Of a stretch of DNA of 64,000 bases, positions 57,646 through 64,000 are shown piece by piece (the stretch's first letter is position 1; each line of letters opens with the position of its first letter). The notes below the pieces were generated by a model, which worked only from the letters and a program-made list of their open reading frames with translations, made no database searches and was not told where the DNA came from. This DNA is from Candidatus Nitrospira allomarina (GTDB taxonomy: Bacteria > Nitrospirota > Nitrospiria > Nitrospirales > UBA8639), in the NCBI RefSeq assembly GCF_032050975.1, contig NZ_CP116967.1, positions 989,001 through 1,053,000 of the forward strand. Direction: 5' to 3'. The position numbers and the translations under genes were made by a program.

Positions 57646-59133
57646 ATGAGCCAATCCGGTCCAGGTCCCCATACCGCAATTCCGGCGTATCAATTTGGCC
57701 TTTTTGCCGCCCCGCTCATTGCCGGGTTGATGTTTGTGCTGCTTCCCGAATCCCTACCCGACCCCGCGAGAATTCTGGCAACAATTTTAAGCTGGGTAGT
57801 GGTGATGTGGATTACGGAGCCTATTCCTCTGCCCATTACCGCTTTGCTGGGCTGTGGATTGTGTGTCGTCGCCGGTTTAGGAAACATGCAAGCCGTGTTT
57901 TCTGCCTTTGCCCACCCCATCATCTTCCTGTTTATCGGGAGTTTTTTTATTTCGGAGGCCCTCTCCGTTCATGGATTGGACCGCAGGTTTGGCAACTGGC
58001 TGTTGTCACGTAAGTGCGTGGGTTCCAATCCTATTCGAATTATGATGGCTATGAGTTTGGCTGTTGCCGGTCTGTCTATGTGGATTAACAATACTGCGGC
58101 GACGGCGGTCATGTTGCCTATTGCGCTTGGTGTATTACGGGCGCTTCGGCAGGGGTATCCTAATATGAAAACCTTTGACACCGGGTTTTTGCTGTGTCTG
58201 GCTTATGGCGCCGGTATTGGGGGAGTGGCCACTCTCGTCGGCACCGCCCCGAATTTAATCGGAGTGGGGCTGTTAGCCCAGCAAGCCCATTTCACGATTT
58301 CATTTGATCAATGGTTGCTGATTGGATTGCCATTGGCGAGTGTAATGCTGCTCGTGATGTTTACGCTTATGTATTGGTTACATCCTCCCCCTCCTCACTC
58401 GCCTTTTCATGAAGGATCCTCTGTTCTCAAGATTGCGGCACCCCTTCCCTGGACTCGGGGGGAGCAATATACGTTTGCGGTGTTTATGTTGGCTGTCCTG
58501 TTGTGGCTACTCCCGGCATTACTCTCAATATGGTTTGAAGGAAATCATCCGGTCGTACAATGGGTTCGCACCCATTTGCCGAAAGAATTGGTGCCTATTT
58601 TTGCCTCTGGGCTATTGTTCCTCCTGCCCTTGGATTTTCGTCAGGGGAAATTCACCTTAACATGGAAAGAAGCCGCCAATATTCATTGGGGAACGATTCT
58701 GTTATTCGGGGGAGGCATCGCCTTTGGGGAGTTAATGGTGGAAACCGAATTGGCGAAAGCGATTGGCCAGGGTATGGTGGCTATGTTTGGCATTGAGTCC
58801 ATCTGGGGTTTAACGGGTGTGGCCATTCTTACGGCCCTGGTTCTCACGGAGCTCGCGTCTAATACGGCAGCCACCAGTATGATTGTGCCGGTGCTCATTG
58901 CCATTGCCCACACGGCCAATTTTTCTCCTGTCGCTCCCGTACTGGGAGCGTGTATGGCTGCAAGTCTGGCATTTGTGTTGCCGGTTTCTACTCCCCCGAA
59001 TGCCATTGTGTATGGAACGGGAAGGATCCCGATTCTCCGAATGGTGCAGGCCGGATTGTTGTTGGATGCAATTGGTGGGGTGTTAATTTGGGCCACATTA
59101 CGGATAGTGGGTCCACTTTTGGGAATTGTTTGA
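57646..59133 (+). CDS. SLC13/DASS-family sodium:anion symporter
   Basis: A 495-residue polytopic protein of the divalent anion:Na+ symporter family. WITEPIPLPITALLG (the family's 'TEP-xP' motif), NNTAATAVMLPIALG (first S-N-T/NNT motif), GTAPNLIGVGLLAQQ and the second repeat ELASNTAATSMIVPVLIAIA with ASLAFVLPVSTPPNAIVYGTG are all present; the twin NT motifs bind Na+ and the carboxylate. Substrate may be C4-dicarboxylate, citrate or sulfate. The ATG at 57646 (TTG at 57637 also possible) has no clear Shine-Dalgarno. It is a single gene, divergent from the LPS-type gene. Confidence 0.92.
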   Translation: MSQSGPGPHTAIPAYQFGLFAAPLIAGLMFVLLPESLPDPARILATILSWVVVMWITEPIPLPITALLGCGLCVVAGLGNMQAVFSAFAHPIIFLFIGSFFISEALSVHGLDRRFGNWLLSRKCVGSNPIRIMMAMSLAVAGLSMWINNTAATAVMLPIALGVLRALRQGYPNMKTFDTGFLLCLAYGAGIGGVATLVGTAPNLIGVGLLAQQAHFTISFDQWLLIGLPLASVMLLVMFTLMYWLHPPPPHSPFHEGSSVLKIAAPLPWTRGEQYTFAVFMLAVLLWLLPALLSIWFEGNHPVVQWVRTHLPKELVPIFASGLLFLLPLDFRQGKFTLTWKEAANIHWGTILLFGGGIAFGELMVETELAKAIGQGMVAMFGIESIWGLTGVAILTALVLTELASNTAATSMIVPVLIAIAHTANFSPVAPVLGACMAASLAFVLPVSTPPNAIVYGTGRIPILRMVQAGLLLDAIGGVLIWATLRIVGPLLGIV

Positions 59134-59221
59134 GCTTCTCAACCTAGGAGATAGACCTCAATTGATTTTTAAATAATGTTCCGACATAATCCTCGCTTCC
59201 ATTTCACCTGACCCAAATAAC

Positions 59222-59845
59222 GTGTCTTTAAACTCTTCTCACATACGGTTTGCTCTGTTAACCCAGGATCCCGATCTCAAGTCGCGGGTTCAAGTTCCTG
59301 ACCTTCAGAACACCATTACGGTAGTGGATGACTGCTCTTCCCTAGAAGCGGCCATGCGCTCTCAACAATTTACCGGCGTGATTCTGGATGAGTCCGGAAA
59401 GAAATTTTTTCCTGCCTTGTCGGCACTGAATGGACAATTAAATTTGTCCAAGACGTTTATTTATGCCGGACCCTTGCCTGCCTGGAGCACCATGAATCAG
59501 ATCCGGCAGGTTATGGGAGATCAACCATCGGAAGAGGGAGCTATCGATCCGAAAGATGTGAGCCTGGCCAGTTATGTGGAAAAAAAGCTGGGGGATTTTG
59601 TTCGAGCGATGAATGTCGGCTCAGGGAAAAACCTCTATCCCACCTTAATGAGGGCTGTTGAACGGCCATTAATTGAACTCGCCTTACGGGAAACGCATGG
59701 CAATCAGATTAAAGCAGCTCGTCTTCTTGGACTTAATCGCAATACACTCAGGAAAAAGATTACAGAATTTCAAATCTCCGTCAATCAGTTAAAGCAATCT
59801 ACTGCCGGGAAACGCAAGAAGACCGAATCGGATTCTTTGGAATAG
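59222..59845 (+). CDS. Fis-type HTH protein with receiver-like N terminus
   Basis: A 207-residue protein. Residues 1-85 look like a degenerate receiver (IRFALLTQDPDLKSR, SLEAAMRSQQFTGVILDESGKKF), with no phospho-acceptor context. The C-terminal YPTLMRAVERPLIELALRETHGNQIKAARLLGLNRNTLRKKI is very close to Fis and to the HTH of NtrC-type regulators. There is no AAA+ domain between them, so it cannot activate sigma-54 by itself; it could be a nucleoid protein or a repressor. GTG start at 59222. It resembles the two ends of the sigma-54-type regulator at 43.6 kb and may derive from such a protein. Confidence 0.8.
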   Translation: MSLNSSHIRFALLTQDPDLKSRVQVPDLQNTITVVDDCSSLEAAMRSQQFTGVILDESGKKFFPALSALNGQLNLSKTFIYAGPLPAWSTMNQIRQVMGDQPSEEGAIDPKDVSLASYVEKKLGDFVRAMNVGSGKNLYPTLMRAVERPLIELALRETHGNQIKAARLLGLNRNTLRKKITEFQISVNQLKQSTAGKRKKTESDSLE

Positions 59846-59879
59846 TCTTTCCCTTTCCCCTTGAAAAATAAACCATTTC

Positions 59880-59908
59880 TTGACAAGGCCTGCAATGCAG
59901 TCTAGCAT
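59880..59908 (+). promoter_or_regulatory. sigma-70-type promoter of tRNA-Val
   Basis: Perfect TTGACA (59880-59885) and TAGCAT (59903-59908) with 17 bases in between, placing the transcription start about 10 bases before the tRNA. Confidence 0.8.
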
Positions 59909-59924
59909 ATGGCCGGTAAGATAT

Positions 59925-59999
59925 AGGCGCGTAGCTCAGGGGGAGAGCGCTACCTTGACACGGTAGAGGTCGGCGGTTCAATACCGCCCGCGCCTACCA
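59925..59999 (+). tRNA. tRNA-Val (anticodon GAC)
   Basis: Seventy-five bases fold as a cloverleaf: acceptor AGGCGCG with CGCGCCT, D arm GCTC/GAGC, anticodon stem CTACC/GGTAG with loop TTGACAC (anticodon GAC), T arm GGCGG/CCGCC with loop TTCAATA, discriminator A and encoded CCA. It reads GUC and GUU valine codons. The T-loop TTCAATA departs from the usual TTCAAAT only slightly. Confidence 0.96.
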
Positions 60000-60116
60000 T
60001 TATCTTTCTCCAATAAAGCCTGACAGGTATCCAGCTTCCTTATTTGAGGGGATGGTGCCTTTTCTTGCGTTCAACACGGAATGTAGATCCTTTTCTTTTT
60101 AGGTGTTTTTACTCTA

Positions 60117-62063
60117 ATGGAATCTATCAAGGTATCACTGGAAGGCGAAAAAAGTAGCCAGGCTCTTCCCAAAGGGATTTCGGCCAAAGCGGCACTAGAG
60201 AAGCTGAAGGGAGCCGTGCCGCCTGAGGTGTTGGCCGTGAAGGCCAATGGCGTGGAAATAGACCTCCTGGCTTCCCTGGAAAACGATTCTATCTTGCAGC
60301 CCTTGATGTTTGATTCTCCAGAAGGAAAGGAAATTTATCGGCACAGTAGTACGCATATTATGGCCCAAGCGGTGAAGGAATGCTTTCCTTCCGCCCAATT
60401 AACGATTGGTCCGGCCATCGAGGAAGGCTTCTTTTATGACTTTGCCTTTGAGCGCCCGTTCACGCCGGAAGATTTAGAAAAGATCGAAGCCAAGGCTTTG
60501 GAAATCATCAAACGGAATCTTTCGGTTTCAAGACGTGAGTTCTCAAAGGAAGAGGCCATTGAATTTTTTAAAAATCGTGGTGAATTCTATAAGGTAGAGC
60601 TTATTCAAGGGTTTCCTGATGGTGAACCGGTGTCTGCCTATACTCAAGGGGACTTCGTCGATCTCTGTCGTGGCCCCCATCTGCCGGCTACGGGCTATGT
60701 CAAAGCCTTTAAACTTCTGAATAGTGCAGGAGCCTATTGGCGAGGGGATGAACGAAATCCCATGTTGCAGCGGCTTTATGGCACGTCCTTTCCCTCTAAC
60801 GAAGCCTTGCAGGCTCATTTGGATAATTTGGAGGAGATCAAACGCCGTGACCATAGAAAGCTCGGGAAAGACCTTGATTTATTTAGTATTCAGGACGAAA
60901 CCGGACCCGGTCTTATTTTATGGCACCCCAAAGGGGCACAAATCCGTCTGTTGATTGAAAATTTTTGGCGGGAACAACATTTAGCCAATCAGTATGAGTT
61001 GGTCTATTCGCCGCATGTTGCTCGGTTGGATTTATGGAAAACCAGCGGACATGTGGACTTCTACAAAGAAAATATGTTCGCCTCCATGCCTGTCGAGTCC
61101 AGTGAATATCAGCTGAAGCCCATGAATTGCCCGTTTCATATCATGGTGTATAAATCACATTTGCGCAGTTATCGTGATCTGCCTATCCGCTACGGGGAAT
61201 TGGGAACGGTCTACCGGTACGAACGTTCCGGAGTCCTCCATGGCCTGATGCGGGTTCGGGGATTTACTCAGGATGATGCTCATTTATTCTGCCGCCCTGA
61301 CCAGTTGGGCGAAGAGGTCCAAAAGGTCCTGAAATTTATTACGAGTATGCTGGGGACTTTTGGATTTACGGAATTCAAGATGTTTCTCTCCACTCGGCCC
61401 GAAAAGGCTGTGGGGACGATCGATCAATGGGATCAAGCGACGTTGGCGCTGGAAACTGCGCTGAAAAACGGAGGCTATACATATCAGGAAGATCCGGGGG
61501 AAGGGGTCTTTTATGGGCCTAAAATTGATGTCAAAATTCAGGATGCCTTAGGCCGGTCCTGGCAATGCTCAACGGTGCAGATTGATTTCAATAATCCCGA
61601 GAGGTTTGGCCTGACCTATGTGGGTGATGATGGAAAAACCCATCAACCCATCATGATTCACCGGGCTTTATTAGGATCGATTGAACGATTTTTCGGGATT
61701 CTCCTTGAGCATTTTGGGGGTGCATTTCCGGCCTGGTTGGCCCCTGTCCAGGTTGCGGTCCTCCCAATTTCAGAAAAACATCAAGGGTATGCTCAAGAGG
61801 TGGAAAAAAATCTTCGTCAGGAAGGCTGTCGCGTCGTCTTAGACTTGCGAAATGAAAAGATTGGCCTTAAAATCCGTGAGGCTGAAAAGGCAAAGATTCC
61901 TTTCATGATTGTCGTGGGGGATCGGGAAGCTGAAGCAAAGATGATTGCGGTACGACAAAGGAACGGAAAAAATTTGGGAACGATGCCTATTATCGATTTG
62001 GTGACGCTAATTCGGGAAGACATGCCCGAGGCTGTTAGGAAGGGTTCTTTACTTTTCGAATGA
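60117..62063 (+). CDS. thrS: threonyl-tRNA synthetase
   Basis: A class II synthetase of 648 residues. The N-terminal TGS domain (residues 1-62) and the editing domain (SSTHIMAQAVKECFPSAQLTIGPAIEEGFFYDF, with the zinc-free HxxxH-type pocket) precede the catalytic core, which has MNCPFHIMVYKSHLRSYRDLPIRYGE (motif 2 start, Zn ligand Cys) and HRALLGSIERFFGILLEHFGG (motif 3). The C-terminal anticodon-binding domain starts at PVQVAVLPISEKH. The stop overlaps the infC ATG (ATGA), the common thrS-infC-rpmI-rplT order. I see no T-box or hairpin leader in the 115 bases upstream. Confidence 0.97.
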   Translation: MESIKVSLEGEKSSQALPKGISAKAALEKLKGAVPPEVLAVKANGVEIDLLASLENDSILQPLMFDSPEGKEIYRHSSTHIMAQAVKECFPSAQLTIGPAIEEGFFYDFAFERPFTPEDLEKIEAKALEIIKRNLSVSRREFSKEEAIEFFKNRGEFYKVELIQGFPDGEPVSAYTQGDFVDLCRGPHLPATGYVKAFKLLNSAGAYWRGDERNPMLQRLYGTSFPSNEALQAHLDNLEEIKRRDHRKLGKDLDLFSIQDETGPGLILWHPKGAQIRLLIENFWREQHLANQYELVYSPHVARLDLWKTSGHVDFYKENMFASMPVESSEYQLKPMNCPFHIMVYKSHLRSYRDLPIRYGELGTVYRYERSGVLHGLMRVRGFTQDDAHLFCRPDQLGEEVQKVLKFITSMLGTFGFTEFKMFLSTRPEKAVGTIDQWDQATLALETALKNGGYTYQEDPGEGVFYGPKIDVKIQDALGRSWQCSTVQIDFNNPERFGLTYVGDDGKTHQPIMIHRALLGSIERFFGILLEHFGGAFPAWLAPVQVAVLPISEKHQGYAQEVEKNLRQEGCRVVLDLRNEKIGLKIREAEKAKIPFMIVVGDREAEAKMIAVRQRNGKNLGTMPIIDLVTLIREDMPEAVRKGSLLFE

Positions 62064-62578
62064 CTCGTCCGGTGACACCCAAACAACGTATTAATCATTT
62101 CATCAAAAATCCTGAAGTCCGGGTTATTGGGGCTGAAGGTGAACAACTTGGAATCCTGAAGACATCGGAGGCGATTCGGCAGGCGAGGGAAATTGGATAT
62201 GATTTGGTGGAAGTGGCTCCTACCGCGGACCCTCCGGTCTGCCGTATTATGGATTATGGGAAATTTAAGTATGAACAGAGCAAAAAAGAACATCGCATGC
62301 GACTTAACCAGAAATCCACCCAGGTTAAGGAAGTTAAATTTCGGCCTCGGACAGACAAGCACGATATGGAGACGAAAGTCCGGCAAATACGGGACTTCCT
62401 GGAAGAAGGGAATAAGACCAAAGTTACGGTTATGTTCCGCGGTCGAGAAATGGCCAATCAAGAGCTTGGGTTCAAAGCGATTCAGAAGGTTATTGAGGAG
62501 TTAAAGGGCGCCGGAAATATTGAAAGCCCTCCTAGAATGGAAGGCCGGAATCTTTACATGGTGGTCGCGCCAAAATAA
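62060..62578 (+). CDS. infC: translation initiation factor IF-3
   Basis: A 172-residue IF-3 of two domains (N domain INHFIKNPEVRVIGAEGEQLGI, C domain VKEVKFRPRTDKHDMETKVRQIRDFLEEG, joined by a lysine-rich linker helix). It keeps the 30S subunit free and proofreads initiator tRNA. Here it starts with ATG, not the AUU or AUC that governs autoregulation in E. coli, so that control is not expected. Its start overlaps the thrS stop. Confidence 0.96.
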   Translation: MTRPVTPKQRINHFIKNPEVRVIGAEGEQLGILKTSEAIRQAREIGYDLVEVAPTADPPVCRIMDYGKFKYEQSKKEHRMRLNQKSTQVKEVKFRPRTDKHDMETKVRQIRDFLEEGNKTKVTVMFRGREMANQELGFKAIQKVIEELKGAGNIESPPRMEGRNLYMVVAPK

Positions 62579-62634
62579 TGGGCTAAGTTGAGAAAAAACC
62601 GGCAATTTGATGGTCGTTGAAAAGGAAATAAGAA

Positions 62635-62838
62635 ATGGCAAAAATGAAATTAAAAAATCACTCAGGAGCCAGTAAGCGATTCAAGCGATCCGGCTCTGGC
62701 AAGTGGATGCGGCGGAAGGCTGGAATGCGTCATATCCTCACTTCCAAGGCACCTGGAGTAAAATCCAGACTAAGCGGTCCAGCAGAGGTCAGAAAAGAAG
62801 ACCGAACCTCACTGTCTCGATTGCTCCCTTATAAGTAA
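62635..62838 (+). CDS. rpmI: 50S ribosomal protein L35
   Basis: A 67-residue basic protein with the L35 signature MKLKNHSGASKRFKRSGSGK and RKAGMRHILTSKAPGVKSRL. AAAGGAAATAAG precedes the ATG. It lies 56 bases after infC and 27 bases before rplT, in the conserved order. Confidence 0.96.
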   Translation: MAKMKLKNHSGASKRFKRSGSGKWMRRKAGMRHILTSKAPGVKSRLSGPAEVRKEDRTSLSRLLPYK

Positions 62839-62865
62839 CATTTCAAAATTTAAGGAGAACGTGTC

Positions 62866-63236
62866 ATGCCAAGGGTAAAAGGTGGGCCACAAACTCGACA
62901 GCGCCGGAAAAAGCGGCTCAAACTGGCGAGTGGCCAATATGGAGGAAAAAGTAAACTTTTCCGGACTGCCACCGAATCGGTTGATAAGGGGCAAGCCTAT
63001 GCGTACACCGGACGAAAACAGAGAGAAAACGTAATTTCCGGCAGCTCTGGGTTACCCGGATCAGCGCAGCTGTTCGCGCGCAAGGAGTCACCTATAGTCA
63101 GTTCATGAATGCGCTGAAGAAAGCCAATGTGTTATTAAATCGAAAAATGCTTTCAGAAATGGCGATTCACGATCCTCAAGGCTTTTCTCATCTTGTGTCC
63201 CTCACCAAGGGAGACGGACAACCCGTCACTGCCTAA
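62866..63236 (+). CDS. rplT: 50S ribosomal protein L20, with an apparent 1-base frameshift
   Basis: The first 57 codons (MPRVKGGPQTRQRRKKRLKL, ...YTGRKQRE) and the following 68 codons in another frame (KRNFRQLWVTRISAAVRAQG, VTYSQFMNALKKANVLLNRK, MLSEMAIHDPQGF) together give a full L20 of about 123 residues. They join if one A is added to the A4 run at 63026-63029 (REKR). Without this, the frame ends at 63108 with an unrelated C terminus. L20 is essential for early 50S assembly, so a genuine break is implausible; a lost base in the sequence is the likely cause. The stop TAA (63234-63236) overlaps the stop of the convergent pheT gene. Confidence 0.94.
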
Positions 63237-64000
63237 GCTTCCGGCTTTCTGATCTCGAATTCAAACCCGGATGTCGGCATATCGATCTGCCAGGCTTCCA
63301 GTACTTCCGGGTGGAACTCTCCAATATATCCCACCGCATATCCCTCACAACGGATTCGGCCGACTCGTCCCTCTAAAAATGAGGGATGAGTGACTGGCTC
63401 CAGTTCGTAGGGCCACGCCATGTAATACATTAATAAATCCAGATAGCTATGAATTTCTGAAAAATTCGCTCCCGAATTGGCGCTAATCGCAGCAACGGAC
63501 AGGGTCGTACGAGAACCCACATTGGCCTCCAAATCCAGTTGAGCGGTTTCTCCAACTTCAAATAGGAGATGGGGATAAAAGGCACGAGGCGAGAGGGCTT
63601 CCACCCTAAGCAGGCACGGTAAAATAGAAGGTCTCAGGCAGGCATAGGTTTGGGACATGACGTTGTCCACTTCTACCAGGCGCGCATAATCAGTGTCCGT
63701 AATCCGCATTCTGTCCACCAACTCCTGATGGGAAGCCATGATATTGGAAAAAATTTCCTGAAATCCAAATCCGACCAAAAGATCCCGCATGCGATCGCTG
63801 ATTTGTTCTTCCATCGAGAGACTTCCAACGGTGAAGGTCTGTGGCATGATCGGAGAAAACGATTCATAGCCTCGGGTAATGGCCACATCTTCCGCGACAT
63901 CCATCACATGCATGAAATCGTTTCGAAAAGCGGGTAAGGTGACGGATACGGACTGCCTGGTCGCTTTCACCTGATATCCATAAGAAGCAAGGGCCTCCTG
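63233..64000 (-). CDS. pheT: phenylalanyl-tRNA synthetase beta subunit, archaeal type (5' part beyond window)
   Basis: The last 256 codons of PheT are visible; the frame continues upstream past the right edge (QEALASYGYQ before the GTG at 63970), so no start is in the window. FRNDFMHVMDVAEDVAITRGYESF and FTVGSLSMEEQISDRMRDLLVGFGFQEI belong to the B5/core region, and FLEGRVGRI...VGYIGEFHPEVLEAWQI is the end of the core. The protein ends there (GFEFEIRKPEA), without the C-terminal FDX-ACB anticodon domain found in bacterial PheT, and its wording is that of the archaeal/eukaryal and spirochaete-type beta subunit. The gene converges on rplT with a 4-base overlap of stop codons. Confidence 0.9.
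   Translation of the reverse strand, partial: QEALASYGYQVKATRQSVSVTLPAFRNDFMHVMDVAEDVAITRGYESFSPIMPQTFTVGSLSMEEQISDRMRDLLVGFGFQEIFSNIMASHQELVDRMRITDTDYARLVEVDNVMSQTYACLRPSILPCLLRVEALSPRAFYPHLLFEVGETAQLDLEANVGSRTTLSVAAISANSGANFSEIHSYLDLLMYYMAWPYELEPVTHPSFLEGRVGRIRCEGYAVGYIGEFHPEVLEAWQIDMPTSGFEFEIRKPEA

Noticed and set aside
60000..60116. Possible T-box or attenuator before thrS
   Set aside because: No T-box sequence (TGGNACC-like) or terminator hairpin is present.

Overview
The window is about 64 kb of a bacterial chromosome centred on the replication origin. Its gene content is Gram-negative: a heptose-1-phosphate adenylyltransferase, a SurA-type periplasmic isomerase and a YidC with a large periplasmic domain. 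GC content is moderate (near 50% by eye). The gene neighbourhoods and protein style are most reminiscent of Nitrospirota, in particular Nitrospira. That assignment is inference from familiarity; there is no marker such as nitrite oxidoreductase or 16S rRNA here.

Layout. (i) 1-4.7 kb: a NodU/CmcH carbamoyltransferase running off the left edge, an exported dienelactone-hydrolase-like enzyme, a GT39/ArnT-type membrane glycosyltransferase and tRNA-Arg(UCG). (ii) 4.9-12.1 kb: a small STAS-like protein, a hypothetical gene, rluD and an F1-only ATP synthase operon atpHAGDC with a good sigma-70 promoter; no FO genes adjoin it. (iii) 12.1-22.9 kb, all leftward: mnmA, two bactofilins, parB, parA, rsmG, mnmG, mnmE, yidC, yidD, rnpA, rpmH, with two parS sites (one inside the start of rsmG). 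(iv) 23.0-33.1 kb, all rightward: hisS, a DsrE/DsrH-like pair, a probable oriC at 25.09-25.33 kb, dnaA, dnaN, gyrB, gyrA. Transcription diverges from the 22.9-25.3 kb region, as expected for co-orientation with two replication forks leaving oriC. (v) 33.1-34.9 kb: a membrane-anchored unknown, a DciA-like (DUF721) protein and smpB.

(vi) 34.95-38.65 kb is the clearest accessory island. It has two related interspersed repeats in inverted orientation at its ends, a 5'-truncated second copy of the smpB 3' end, and a leftward, AT-richer four-gene cluster: a membrane-anchored tandem winged-helix-like protein, a small CxxC protein, a nucleotidyltransferase-fold protein and a DUF262 protein. I do not recognise this combination as a named system; a defence function is only a hypothesis. 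(vii) 38.8-43.6 kb: a P-loop ATPase, engB, a MITE-like palindromic element, a class I aminotransferase and an M32 carboxypeptidase. (viii) 43.6-49.8 kb: a sigma-54-type AAA+ regulator with a repeated palindromic motif in front of it, then a rightward cluster of GNAT acetyltransferase, ATP-grasp ligase, a 664-residue protein with a papain-like Q/C/H/N residue pattern, and a 90-residue protein. I rank this cluster as the best candidate for an undescribed biosynthetic or peptide/amide-forming pathway. (ix) 49.8-59.8 kb: SLC1- and SLC13-type transporters, argG, a leftward hldE-type/mfd/SurA-like cluster, and a Fis-type HTH protein. (x) 59.9-64 kb: tRNA-Val(GAC), thrS, infC, rpmI, rplT and the end of an archaeal-type pheT on the opposite strand.

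Sequence quality note: rnpA, mfd and rplT each carry one apparent single-base error in a homopolymer (A8 at 22690, G5 at 55021, A4 at 63026). Three conserved genes broken the same way point to sequencing or assembly indels rather than biology, and isolated frameshifts elsewhere in the window should be read with that in mind.
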